Source: Bin34 sp963422415 (lineage in GTDB: Bacteria; Chloroflexota; Anaerolineae; Caldilineales; Caldilineaceae). Taken from it: a stretch of DNA of 64,000 nt. The translations under genes were made by a program, and so were the position numbers. How positions within the stretch are numbered: the first letter of the stretch is position 1; each line of letters starts with the position of its first letter. The notes below the pieces were generated by a model. That model ran no database searches. It saw only the letters and a program-made list of their open reading frames with translations, and was not told where the DNA came from. Positions 1 to 8,443 of the stretch are shown piece after piece. The stretch is from positions 1,488,001 to 1,552,000 of the forward strand of contig OY729430.1 of assembly GCA_963422415.1 (NCBI GenBank). The letters run 5' to 3'.

Positions 1-430
1 CCTGAGCCAGTTCCAGGGCCCGCACCATGGCCCGGCTGCCCAATCGTTCCCCATAGGCAATGGCGTAGATGCGACCCGTGTCCACCTGGGCTTGTTGCAC
101 GTCGGCCCACTGGGTCAAGGTGGTCATGCCGCCCTTGTCACTGAATACATCCTTGCCATGTTGCATGGCGCGTACGGCAATGCCTGCCCGTTCGGAGGGG
201 ATGGCCGCGGTCAGAATCAGGTCTATCTTCTCGCTTTCGTAGATCTCCTGCGGATCCGGGCAGACCTGGGTTGCGGGAAACCGCCGCGAAAAGCGCCGCT
301 GCAGATCCAGTTCCGGTGCATGGGCCGCGCGCAGTTCCGCGCCTGCGCCCAGCAGCGTGCCGATCATGCTGTATATATGGTTGTGATTCAGACCGATGGC
401 CGCCATGCGGACGGGGGGAGGCGAGGTCAT
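1..430 (-). CDS. Gfo/Idh/MocA family oxidoreductase, C-terminal part cut by window edge
   Basis: The gene reads leftward from an ATG at 428-430 and runs off the window, so only the first ~143 residues are visible. They begin MTSPPPVRMAAIGLNHNHIY and continue as a Rossmann-type NAD(P) domain. The stretch DLILTAAIPSERAGIAVRAM followed by GKDVFSDKG corresponds to the family's EKP-like segment, with Asp-Lys in place of Glu-Lys-Pro. Members oxidise or reduce sugars, inositols and related polyols. It starts 8 bases after the stop of the MetE-like gene and closes the visible part of the minus-strand catabolic operon. The substrate cannot be told from this fragment. Confidence 0.78.
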   Translation of the reverse strand, partial: MTSPPPVRMAAIGLNHNHIYSMIGTLLGAGAELRAAHAPELDLQRRFSRRFPATQVCPDPQEIYESEKIDLILTAAIPSERAGIAVRAMQHGKDVFSDKGGMTTLTQWADVQQAQVDTGRIYAIAYGERLGSRAMVRALELAQ

Positions 431-438
431 GGACGATT

Positions 439-1461
439 TCAGGAGCCGGCGGAGTAGAACAGGTTGCGGCCCGCCACCAACTGCCGCATCTTGCCGTCTG
501 CCACATTGCGCGGCAACATCCAGAACCCGCAGTCTGGATGCACCCAGGCAATTCGCTCCGCTCCGATCAATCGGACGGCCTCTTCCATGCGGCGCGCGAC
601 AATGTCCGGAGTTTCGATCTCCAAGTCCTTGACATCCACTACGCCGATGCCCAGTGCAATGTTCGGTCTCAGGTCCTGAAAGGCCTCCAGCTCCCCGTAG
701 CCGCGGCGGGCGAACTCCAGGACAAGGGTGTCGACCGTGAGATTGTTGAAGAACGGAACCAGGTCTTGCCAAACACCGGACTGAAGGGTCTGGCCGCCGT
801 AGTTGCCAAAGCACAGGTGCAGGGCCTTCTCGTTCGGAATGGCCTGCAACACCACATTCAGGGGTTCGTGCGCCCATGCCGTATCCGCGGGATGACCAGG
901 CAGGTTGGCTTCGTCCACCTGCAGTACGTCGGCCTCGATGCCCTGAATGCTCTGGGCCAGCGTTTGGGCCAAGGCCATGGTCAGGTCCGGCAGGGTGCCG
1001 TAATGCGTGTCGTACACCGTCTTGGCCAGCATGTAGGGCGAAGTGACCGTGAACTTGACCGGGTACGAGGTCAACTGGCGCAGTTCCGCGTAGTCCGCCG
1101 CCAAGTCCAAGTGGCCTTGCCCCAGAGGCCCTCGGACAATGCCCGCCGGCCGAGTCCGAAACCGCATGCCGCCCTGTGCGTGGAAGGCCCGGGTTTCCGC
1201 CTGCGACAGGATCGCCTCCACGCCCTCCATAGGACGCAGAAAGTATTCGATCATCCCGTTGGTTTCCGGATGATTGAAGTCGAAGCGCCCCATCTCTCCA
1301 TCCACCAGCACGTCCAGACCCGCCAGTTCCTGGGTTTTCAGTACCACCTGCATGGCGTCCCGCAACGTGGCGGCGCCCGGGGCGGCGTAGACCCAGCGGG
1401 GTACCGGATAGCTGCCTACCAGTGTGGTGCGAATTGCGCCTTGAGGCGGGGAAACGGACAT
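439..1461 (-). CDS. MetE-like zinc-dependent methyl/alkyl transferase (cobalamin-independent methionine synthase II family)
   Basis: This is a single-domain relative of the MetE C-terminal barrel, about 340 residues, without the MetE N-terminal half. Numbered from the upstream TTG at 1488, zinc ligands typical of the family are visible: His224 and Cys226 (HLCFGNY), Glu258 (VLEFA) and Cys320 (HPDCGFW). LVGSYPVP near residue 23 and VDGEM near 62 are also typical. The family moves methyl or alkyl groups to thiols; epoxyalkane:coenzyme M transferase belongs to it too. A full methionine synthase role is unlikely because the folate half is absent. The ATG at 1461 is chosen; the TTG at 1488 would overlap the upstream stop. 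It lies between the flavin reductase and the Gfo/Idh gene, so a catabolic role is inferred. Confidence 0.84.
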   Translation of the reverse strand: MSVSPPQGAIRTTLVGSYPVPRWVYAAPGAATLRDAMQVVLKTQELAGLDVLVDGEMGRFDFNHPETNGMIEYFLRPMEGVEAILSQAETRAFHAQGGMRFRTRPAGIVRGPLGQGHLDLAADYAELRQLTSYPVKFTVTSPYMLAKTVYDTHYGTLPDLTMALAQTLAQSIQGIEADVLQVDEANLPGHPADTAWAHEPLNVVLQAIPNEKALHLCFGNYGGQTLQSGVWQDLVPFFNNLTVDTLVLEFARRGYGELEAFQDLRPNIALGIGVVDVKDLEIETPDIVARRMEEAVRLIGAERIAWVHPDCGFWMLPRNVADGKMRQLVAGRNLFYSAGS

Positions 1462-1484
1462 GCTCGGCTTGGTGAAGTCAGAAT

Positions 1485-2933
1485 TCAAGGGGCGGTGGTC
1501 AGCGCGCGCAGTTGTGCATGAGCCGGACTCTGCTTGTAGAAGTCATCCAAGGGGAAGCAGCCGGATACAAGTCCGTTGCGAGGGGCGGTGGTGCAATCGC
1601 TGAACGTCCGGCAGATCCGCTTGCGCTGCAACGGCCGGCCCGCCAACACGTGGGCCGGCAGTTCGGGATAGGAAAGCGTCATGCGTCCCAAGCCCACAAA
1701 ATCCGTCAATCCCGTGCGCACCGCGTGCTGGGCCACCTGGGGCAGCCACTCCTGCAGATAGGAATAGCCCGATCCGACCAAGGTCAAGTCCGGACATTGG
1801 GCCTTCAACTGGCCCACCGCGGCAATTTGCCGGGCCACTCCCACCAAGGGGTCTTCCGGGGGCTGGTAGCCGTCCGAGGGCGGGAACAGCGCCGGCCGCT
1901 GAATGTGGGGGGAATAGTAGGGACTGCCTGCGGTGACGTTGACCAATTGAATGTCCAAGTCTCGCAACAGATGCAGAAACTGCACGGCTTCCTGCAGGTC
2001 AATGCCCACCCCCGTGCCGTCGCCGCCAAAGGCATAGGAATAGGCGGGACCCATGTCGGCGTCGTCAGGCACTCCTTGCCCTTCCAGCTCCGGGTCGGGG
2101 CGGAAGGGCATGAAGTCAAAGGCACTGAGCCGCACTCCAATTTGCAGACTGGGGGCCTGGCTCCGGATGTCGGCCACCACCTCTCGCAGAAAGCGGGTCC
2201 GATTCGCAAAACTGCCGCCGAAGTCGCCAGGCCGGTCGTGGGCGGTCAGAAATTCATGTCCTAGGTAGCCATGGCAATGCTTGATGTCCACGAACTGGAA
2301 CCCCAGTTCGTGGGCGCGCCGGGCCGCGACCCCAAAGTCCGCTATCAATTCCCGAATGTCGTCGTCGTGCATGCGCCGTGCACGGGCATCCACGTGAAAC
2401 TTCGCGTTCAGAATGGGATGTTCGTACAGCAGCCACGGTTCCATGCGCGTCTTGTCCACGGGGCGGGCAAAACGCCCGGAATGCGTCAGCTGCAACCCGA
2501 TCACCAAGTCTTCGGCAGTGCCGTGACACTCTTGGTGACGCTGCCGCAGCAGGTCCCGCAATTCTCCGATGCCCTGCATGGAATCGGCCGTCAGCATCAG
2601 CTGGTTGGGATTGGCTCGGCCATCCGGGCGCACGGCGACAGCCTCGCCGCCCCAAATCAATTTGGCTCCGCTTTCGCCAAAGCGGGCCCAGCGCCGACGC
2701 ACCAGATCGGTGGGCTCCCCGTTGGAGGTCGCGTCCCAGCCCTCCATGGGATGAATGCAGAATCGGTTGCCTATCGTGAATCCGGATACGGCATGGGGTT
2801 GTGCCAGAGGCGCGTGCGGCCCAGATTGCAGCGTGGTGTCAAAGCCGAGTGCAATGTCGCGCTCTTCCAGATACCGCCGAAACATCTCCGACGTGCGCAG
2901 TTGGGCGATGCGCCGGACGCGTTGGGCTTTCAT
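1485..2933 (-). CDS. NADH:flavin oxidoreductase, Old Yellow Enzyme family
   Basis: At 482 residues this is an FMN TIM barrel without the C-terminal FAD/NAD domains of 2,4-dienoyl-CoA reductases. FTIGNRFCIHPMEGWDA near residue 52 and LQLTHSGRFARP near 148 are typical FMN-binding stretches. VDIKHCHGYLGHEF (215-228) matches the OYE active-site motif, which normally reads (E/D)IHxAHGYL. Here the first substrate-binding His is Lys218, while His221 and Tyr223 are kept. Members reduce activated C=C bonds or demethylate amines. The gene follows the SDR after 34 bases and its stop overlaps an alternative TTG start of the MetE-like gene, so the three are probably cotranscribed. The family is certain; the substrate is unknown. 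Confidence 0.87.
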   Translation of the reverse strand: MKAQRVRRIAQLRTSEMFRRYLEERDIALGFDTTLQSGPHAPLAQPHAVSGFTIGNRFCIHPMEGWDATSNGEPTDLVRRRWARFGESGAKLIWGGEAVAVRPDGRANPNQLMLTADSMQGIGELRDLLRQRHQECHGTAEDLVIGLQLTHSGRFARPVDKTRMEPWLLYEHPILNAKFHVDARARRMHDDDIRELIADFGVAARRAHELGFQFVDIKHCHGYLGHEFLTAHDRPGDFGGSFANRTRFLREVVADIRSQAPSLQIGVRLSAFDFMPFRPDPELEGQGVPDDADMGPAYSYAFGGDGTGVGIDLQEAVQFLHLLRDLDIQLVNVTAGSPYYSPHIQRPALFPPSDGYQPPEDPLVGVARQIAAVGQLKAQCPDLTLVGSGYSYLQEWLPQVAQHAVRTGLTDFVGLGRMTLSYPELPAHVLAGRPLQRKRICRTFSDCTTAPRNGLVSGCFPLDDFYKQSPAHAQLRALTTAP

Positions 2934-2967
2934 GGCATGCAGAACGATGGCTTGGCGTGCAAGGCGA

Positions 2968-3735
2968 CTACAGCCGTCTCAGGTGAAACCCGCCATCCAC
3001 CCGGAATGTCTCGCCGGTGGAAAACGGGAAGGCTCCCTGGGCCACGGCCAACACCGCCCGCCCAATGTCTTGCGGGGTGCCCCACCGCGGCATGGGGGTC
3101 AGTCCCTCCGCAATCAAGGCGTCATACTTGGCTTGTACGGCGGCTGTCATGTCGGTTTCGACAATCCCGGGCTGAATCTCATAGACGGTGATGCCCCAAG
3201 GACTCAGACAGTCGGCCAGCAGGGCCGTCATCATGGTCATGCCGGCCTTGGAAATGCAGTATTCACTGCGGGAGGGACTGCTCGTGAATCCACTGATGGA
3301 ACCGATGTTGACAATGCGCCCCGGCGCGGAACCGGCCTCGACGGCCGCCGTCATCCGCCGGGCCAGCGACTGGGTCAGGAAAAGTGGTCCCTTCAAGTTG
3401 ACCGCCATCACTTCGTCATAGCTGACTTCGGTCATCTCCAGGAATTGCCGGCGTTGCCGCGGAGCCATACCGGCATTGTTGACCAGCAGGTCCAGAACGT
3501 CGACCTGCTCGAACAGCTGGTTCATGATGGTGTTCCGCGTCGCCGCCTGGGCCACGTCACCCGGCACTAGGAACGCCTGTCCGCCTTTTTGATTGACCTG
3601 TGCGGCCGTCTCTCGCGCCGCGGGTTCGTTGCTGCGATAGTTGATGCCAATCGTCCAACCATCTTCCGCCAAGGCTAGCGCGATGCCTCGTCCAATGCCA
3701 CGACTGGCTCCGGTGACCAAGGCGTTTCTACTCAT
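2968..3735 (-). CDS. 3-ketoacyl-ACP reductase-like short-chain dehydrogenase
   Basis: This is a classical SDR of 255 residues. The NAD(P) motif TGASRGIG sits at 8-15, NNAG at 86-89, catalytic Ser146 in NIGSISG, and Tyr159/Lys163 in YCISK; all catalytic residues are intact. It probably oxidises or reduces a hydroxy/keto group on a sugar-derived or small carbonyl intermediate rather than acting in fatty acid synthesis, because it sits in a catabolic operon. Its start overlaps the end of the GH88 gene by 8 bases, which suggests translational coupling. The 34-base gap to the OYE gene fits the same transcript. Confidence 0.87.
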   Translation of the reverse strand: MSRNALVTGASRGIGRGIALALAEDGWTIGINYRSNEPAARETAAQVNQKGGQAFLVPGDVAQAATRNTIMNQLFEQVDVLDLLVNNAGMAPRQRRQFLEMTEVSYDEVMAVNLKGPLFLTQSLARRMTAAVEAGSAPGRIVNIGSISGFTSSPSRSEYCISKAGMTMMTALLADCLSPWGITVYEIQPGIVETDMTAAVQAKYDALIAEGLTPMPRWGTPQDIGRAVLAVAQGAFPFSTGETFRVDGGFHLRRL

Positions 3736-4834
3736 AATCCAAGGCTTTGGCCAACGCCTCCAAAAAGAAGTACTCGCCCCACATCACGCTTTCATTCACG
3801 CCCAGTCCCAGCCGCTGATGGTAGGAGCCCTGCATCAGAATGCCCTCCCAGCCCGGAGTCTGATGGGCCAGGAATTGGGGTCCCGTGAGAGTGTCCAGAA
3901 TGGTGCACGCGTAGGCAAAGTACCTGCGGGCCCGGATCTCGTCCGAGACCAGCTTGGCCAGATTGAAGAAGCCGCTGGCGGCTATGGCAGCCGCGGAACT
4001 CTCGAAGGGATCGGCCGGATAGGGTTCTGTCCAGTCGTTGGGAGGGACTCCGTGATCGGGAGTCTGTTCCATGTAGAAACGGGCGTTCATTTCGGCACAT
4101 TCCAGGAATCGGGGATCTTGGGTATAGCCGTAGACTGTGCCGAAACCGTACAACGACCAACTCAGTCCGCGGGCCCAAGCGGAGTCGCCACGCCAGCCTT
4201 GGTGGGTGGACTGGCGCAAAAACTCACCGGTATCCAAGTCGAAAATGCCTTCGTGCGCCGTGCTGCCGTCTCCCCGTACCAAGCACCGACGGGACGTGAG
4301 ACAGTGGTCCAGGGCCCGTTGCCACAGTGCATCGTCCTGGGTGGCCCGCGCCGCGTAGAAGATGATGCCTACATTCATCATAATGTCGATAAAGAGGCTT
4401 TCGGCGGAAACAAAGGAACAGAGGTATTTGCCTTTTTCCTGGAAGCGCAGCCCCATGGTTTGGCCTGCGGTGACGATGGTGGTCTCGAGGGCCGCGGCAC
4501 CCGTCAAGTCGTGCCAGCGTTTCCAGGAGGACCAGAAGGTGAAGCCCAGATCATGCACTGCGCGGTCGTATTGACGACCTTCCAGCAGCTTTGAATATTC
4601 CATGGCCTTTTGCAACCAGAAATCTGTGCCGGTATGCCGGTGCAACAGCCACATCTGACCCGCTACAAAGCCTTCGCACCAGTTGGTCCAAGCGGCGCCG
4701 TCATGCTTCCACTTGCCTCCCATGGTATACATGGGCAAGTGGCCCGGATGGGTTTCCACCAAGCTCCGCACCTGTCTTTCGGCGAAATCCAAGGCGTTCT
4801 CGCATTGGGTCTTGAGCGCGGGGCTGATTTGCAT
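3728..4834 (-). CDS. GH88 unsaturated glucuronyl hydrolase
   Basis: This is an alpha6/alpha6-barrel glycoside hydrolase of the GH88 family, which hydrates and opens terminal 4,5-unsaturated uronates left by polysaccharide lyases. Asp97 (VHDLGF) and Asp152 (FIDIMMN) match the two essential family aspartates; numbering is from a TTG at 4840, and the ATG at 4834 is taken as start. STAHEGIFD near 193 and QGWRGDSAWARGLSW near 214 are also typical. There is no signal peptide, so the enzyme is cytoplasmic and acts on imported oligosaccharides. It is the first gene of the minus-strand operon. It shows that the cluster handles uronate-bearing glycans, though no lyase or transporter is in view. Confidence 0.87.
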   Translation of the reverse strand: MQISPALKTQCENALDFAERQVRSLVETHPGHLPMYTMGGKWKHDGAAWTNWCEGFVAGQMWLLHRHTGTDFWLQKAMEYSKLLEGRQYDRAVHDLGFTFWSSWKRWHDLTGAAALETTIVTAGQTMGLRFQEKGKYLCSFVSAESLFIDIMMNVGIIFYAARATQDDALWQRALDHCLTSRRCLVRGDGSTAHEGIFDLDTGEFLRQSTHQGWRGDSAWARGLSWSLYGFGTVYGYTQDPRFLECAEMNARFYMEQTPDHGVPPNDWTEPYPADPFESSAAAIAASGFFNLAKLVSDEIRARRYFAYACTILDTLTGPQFLAHQTPGWEGILMQGSYHQRLGLGVNESVMWGEYFFLEALAKALDYE

Positions 4835-5470
4835 GGCCAAGGTAAGGAGGCAACCCTGAGAAGCTGAGCGAGCCTTCAGTGTAACACGGTATAGAGGCTG
4901 GGTGTTGCCTCCGTGCGGTCGATGGCCCCGGCCCTCCCTAATGGATTGAGGCTCTTGAATTCTCGGGCAAAGGTTTGTGCCTACACTCAGGGATGGGCTG
5001 ACAAGACTGGCTGGCGCAATTCAGGGCGAAATGGATTGAGGTTCCAAGGGGAGGATCATCCGCTGGTGCCGGGCGTCTCTCGCCAGGAACTGCATCGACT
5101 TGCCATAAGGATGCCCCTTGAGTGCCGCGCAACAGACCGTGTTCGATGTCATTGGCGCTGTCCCGCTGTCCCCGACGCGGTAGGCGGCTTTCTCGAAGAA
5201 GCGTAGGAAGCCGTAGGTCAACCCCACTTAAGTCTCTCTCTGCCCATCGGCTTTTGCTACCGCAAGGAGGAGCCTTGCTGGCGTCTTCTACTTTACGCCC
5301 TGCGCCACAAACTATCCCGTTGTTCCTTTGTACAGAGCAAAATCCTGGCCCTGCAGCAGCCGACCCAGATCGAGCAGGCGATCATCAGCCCTCGGCCTTT
5401 TGGTTTTCCGAGCGGGTGTGACAGCAAAAGGAGATGTAGTGAGAAATAACTGGGGACCGGATTCAGGCCG
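4835..5470. other. Gene-free stretch upstream of the GH88 operon
   Basis: No open frame here has recognisable similarity to a family I know. The stretch must hold the promoter of the minus-strand operon, but I find no good -35/-10 pair. A minus-strand frame at 5021-5227 (starting MGLTYGFLRFFEKAAY) reads a little like protein, but is short and has no context. The region could be decayed coding DNA. Confidence 0.4.
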
Positions 5471-5818
5471 ATGCGGGCTGTTTTCGACTCTTGGCCCGAA
5501 AATCTGTACTCGAAGTGCGGCGGAGCGGGCCGTTTGGGGCCATACGGGGTCCTTTTCCGTCCTTTTGGCAGCCCAAAGTGTTGTCAAGTGATTTTCAGCG
5601 GAAACTTTTCACATAACCGCCAGATCGAGAAGATGTTTCTGCGCATGTGCAAATTGGCTGCGGAGTTCGGATATGTCTCCTTTACCAGTCTTGATCCGAA
5701 CTTGAAGCCGCGGCCGTCAGCCGCGGCAATAGTGCGGGGCATCGCCGACGGCAAACTAGTGTTGAGTCGTCCAGCGGCCGCATCCGACGAGACAGCGAAG
5801 GACTTGAAGGAGGATTAG
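5471..5818 (+). CDS. Small hypothetical protein, possibly real (terminator follows)
   Basis: An unrecognised frame of up to 115 residues; an internal ATG at 5633 would give 61 residues. The C-terminal part looks the more protein-like (IEKMFLRMCKLAAEF, then a Pro/Ala-rich and acidic end, AKDLKED). The main support is positional: a Rho-independent terminator starts 8 bases after the stop codon, as expected for a transcribed gene. The N-terminal 50 residues are Gly/Pro/Cys-rich and may not be translated. No domain, signal peptide or partner gene is visible. It could also be the 3' remnant of a decayed gene whose terminator survived. Confidence 0.35.
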   Translation: MRAVFDSWPENLYSKCGGAGRLGPYGVLFRPFGSPKCCQVIFSGNFSHNRQIEKMFLRMCKLAAEFGYVSFTSLDPNLKPRPSAAAIVRGIADGKLVLSRPAAASDETAKDLKED

Positions 5819-5825
5819 TGTCTTG

Positions 5826-5854
5826 CGACCCTGTTTCCATAGCGGGGTCGTTTT
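5826..5854 (+). terminator. Rho-independent terminator
   Basis: The stem is CGACCCTG paired with CGGGGTCG around a 9-base loop, followed directly by TTTT. It lies 8 bases after the stop of the small frame ending at 5818, and is the main evidence that something upstream is transcribed on the plus strand. Confidence 0.65.
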
Positions 5855-6914
5855 GTATTGCCTGCATCGAAAGGGAGAAATGCGATGCGTTGTGACTTGT
5901 ATTGGGTTTGGCCGTGAGCGCGAGGCTATGCCCGCTACACCATAATTCCGTTGTGTACGATATTGACTATTGCCTTTCCATCATCTGCTAGGAGCAGGAG
6001 ACGGATGTGGGAAGGTTCGTGTGTCTTTGACAGCAATTGATGATTGGGTCGCGCAGAGAGAGGCCAGCCCCCAGATCACAGCGTGACGTGGCGGTAACTC
6101 CAATGTGGATGTACCGTTTCATATGGTATCCCGCTGACCTTGGCCTCCTCGCTGATCTTCGGTGTTTGGTGACAGCGCAGCGATGTCATAGAAGCTGGCT
6201 TGAGGCTGCTGGAACCAGGCTAGGCCACGGTGATGCAACCCTTAATGGTAGCTGGTACGCTGGCATTGTTGCTAATGGTAGCTGGTACGCTGGCATTGTT
6301 GCTTCTGTGTTGCTTGGCCCTGTGGCATCAGGAGTTCCCCATGGCTCTGGGCCAGAGCCGCAGAGGATCATAGCGTAGCTGCAGCCTCCCACCACACAAG
6401 GTGGGATTGACTTCAAGCCAGATGCGACCCTCGGAACCTGTACCAAGGTGTACTTGGCAGTGTCCCAAACCTGCCTTTGGATTGTGGTTTCCGCACGCCG
6501 CGGTGTGCTTCCATGCTAGGCCGCACAGATACCGATCCGGGGGCACTGCCAGCCTCTTCCCTAGCCATCGCGGCAAAGTATTCGCTGGCCTTGCCTAGCA
6601 GGGCCGGTGCACCGGTTTCGCCAGACATCCGACCAGATGCCCATGGCCGTTCCTTTCACCGCAGGGCCGTCCAGTTCGGATGGGGAAGGAGGGAGATCCA
6701 GCCACGTTCCAGAATCGTGGAGCTTAGGCGGTTGTAGTCGCAGTCCAGTGCCAAAGCCGGCCAACTGTGCACGGACGCAGTTCTAGTGAAGGGAAGATCC
6801 AAGCCTAGGCGGCATGCATTGTTCAGACCTCAGTTCCCGGTGGTTGGTAGCCGAAGGACGAGACGCCGGACAGCAACTGCAACAGAAGGAATCTGATGGT
6901 GTACGGTCTCAAGG
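5855..6914. other. 1.06-kb gene-poor region with no supportable gene
   Basis: Both strands carry only short overlapping frames without family features, for example minus-strand frames at 6328-6576, 6413-6628 and 6561-6764. These could be pieces of one decayed gene broken by frameshifts. A perfect two-copy 30-base tandem repeat lies at 6243-6302. There is no rRNA, tRNA or IS signature, and no terminal inverted repeats flank the region. It separates the GH88 operon from the sugar dehydrogenase gene. Confidence 0.4.
6243..6302. repeat. Perfect 30-bp tandem duplication (two copies)
   Basis: Two adjacent identical 30-base units occupy 6243-6272 and 6273-6302, each beginning TAATGGTAGCTGGTACGCTG. 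The unit is a multiple of three, so a frame through it repeats NGSWYAGIVA. With only two copies it is most simply a recent slippage duplication. Confidence 0.9.
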
Positions 6915-8213
6915 TCAGGAATCGGGAAAGTGCAAGCGGTAAATCTGACCTTCTTGCGCTACCAAGTAGAGTTCGCCCTCTTCATCCTCGCCGAAGGAAC
7001 TGATGTTGTATTCCGTATCCGCCAGACGCACCACATCCCATTGGAGCTTGTGCTCGTCCTGTGGCGTCAGCACCCAGATTTCTCCGCTGCAATAGTCCCC
7101 TGCCATATAGCCACCCGCCGCCGCCGGATAGCGATCCCCTCGATACACATAGCCGCCCGTAATGGAGCAGACTCCGGTTTCCTGTGCAAATTCGGCAACA
7201 GGGGCCAGCAACCCTTCGCTTGGGCAATCGGAACCGGAGAGACAGTGATAGCCCTCTCGAATCGGCCAGCCCAAATTCAGCCCCCCTGTCAACGGGGCTG
7301 GGACAAAACTGATCTCTTCATATCTGTCTTGGCCTACATCGGCAATCCACAAGTCTCCGGTGTCCCGATCAAAACTGAAACGCCAAGGATTGCGCAAGCC
7401 TAGGGCCCAGGCTTCGGGCACCATGCGCTGGCCTTGCCACAGCTCGGTGACCCATGGGTTGTCTGTCGGCACGGCGTAGGAGTCCGGCCCTGTGGCACGC
7501 ACATCGATGCGCAGCATCTTGGCCAACAAGGTTTGGGGATTTTGGCCAGTCCTGTACCGATCATAGGCGGCGCCGCCATCCCCCATGCCAATCCATAGCA
7601 TGCCGTCGGGGCCAAATGCAATCATGCCGCCATTGTGATTGGATGCGGGTTGGTCTATGTCCAGGATCACTTCCTCGGAATCGGGCCACGCTTCGTCTTG
7701 CCGGATGGGTGACGCGGAAAAACGGGAGATGCGAGTCTGCCCCGCGAAAGCAGAATAATTTACATAAAACTCCAAGGACTTGGCATAGTCCGGAGGAAAG
7801 GCCAGCCCCAGCAACCCCCTTTCGTTCGCACTGTCGTTGACCCGGTCCCGGATGTCCAGAAACGGTTCGGGCAACAGCTCCCCCTCTCGCCAAATCAAAA
7901 TGCGGCCTGGCTGTTCCACGATGAAGAGGCGACCCGAGTTGTCTCCCGCGTGAGTCAGAAAAAGCGGCTTCTGCAAGCCCGCGGCGATGCGCTCCAGAGA
8001 GAGGTTGATGCTCTGCGGGGCCAATCTGGTCGGCTTCGCGGGGATTGATGCGGCAGGCGGGAGGGTTGCCGCAGGCGCATCCGGGGCTGGAACTGTCGAT
8101 CGGGTCGGTGTAGACTGTATGGGAATCCTCTGTTCCATGCCTGCGCAGGAGAGAATCCCAAAAGAGCAAAGAGCTACCACAGCGGCACGCTGCAGAGAAA
8201 CGAAAAGGGACAT
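6915..8213 (-). CDS. PQQ-dependent sugar dehydrogenase, soluble GDH/aldose sugar dehydrogenase type, predicted lipoprotein
   Basis: This is a six-bladed propeller of the glucose/sorbosone dehydrogenase family, 432 residues. The N-terminus is a hydrophobic signal ending in a lipobox-like GILSC with Cys23, then a Pro/Thr/Ala linker to about residue 68, so the enzyme is probably tethered outside the membrane. SNHNGGMIAFGPDGMLWIGM carries the catalytic-type His193; GLRNPWRFSFDR and IADVGQDRYEEI are family signatures. The family oxidises aldoses to lactones with PQQ, passing electrons to external acceptors. No PQQ biosynthesis gene is in the window. It is divergent from the next gene, with a strong hairpin in its upstream region. 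Related proteins without known substrate exist, so the sugar is uncertain. Confidence 0.85.
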   Translation of the reverse strand: MSLFVSLQRAAVVALCSFGILSCAGMEQRIPIQSTPTRSTVPAPDAPAATLPPAASIPAKPTRLAPQSINLSLERIAAGLQKPLFLTHAGDNSGRLFIVEQPGRILIWREGELLPEPFLDIRDRVNDSANERGLLGLAFPPDYAKSLEFYVNYSAFAGQTRISRFSASPIRQDEAWPDSEEVILDIDQPASNHNGGMIAFGPDGMLWIGMGDGGAAYDRYRTGQNPQTLLAKMLRIDVRATGPDSYAVPTDNPWVTELWQGQRMVPEAWALGLRNPWRFSFDRDTGDLWIADVGQDRYEEISFVPAPLTGGLNLGWPIREGYHCLSGSDCPSEGLLAPVAEFAQETGVCSITGGYVYRGDRYPAAAGGYMAGDYCSGEIWVLTPQDEHKLQWDVVRLADTEYNISSFGEDEEGELYLVAQEGQIYRLHFPDS

Positions 8214-8279
8214 GATTGCACCGGAAAGACAAAGACTCAGGGAGGAGGGATTATATAGACTCTCCGACCCGCAAGGGTG

Positions 8280-8303
8280 CGCCCCGGATTGTCATCCGGG
8301 GCG
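8280..8303. other. Strong hairpin upstream of the sugar dehydrogenase gene
   Basis: A perfect 10-bp stem (CGCCCCGGAT / ATCCGGGGCG) closes a 4-base loop, 67 bases upstream of the start at 8213. There is no T-run on either strand, so it is not an ordinary terminator. It could be an operator or a leader structure in the divergent region 8214-8443. Confidence 0.6.
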
Positions 8304-8443
8304 ATGAGGGACACGGAGAACGGAGAGCCTTTGTGACATCCCATCCCCTTGCGTTTTAAGCTGCCGTGCCACATTGATAGTAAAATTGCGGCTCTGAAAG
8401 GTAACAATATTCCCCTGTCCGCTGATCTGAAGTCGCTGCTTTC

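Noticed and set aside
271..1521. 416-residue plus-strand frame opposite the MetE-like gene
   Set aside because: Antisense to a gene with intact zinc ligands; no motif.
6243..6302. CRISPR array
   Set aside because: Only two directly adjacent copies without spacers; a tandem duplication.
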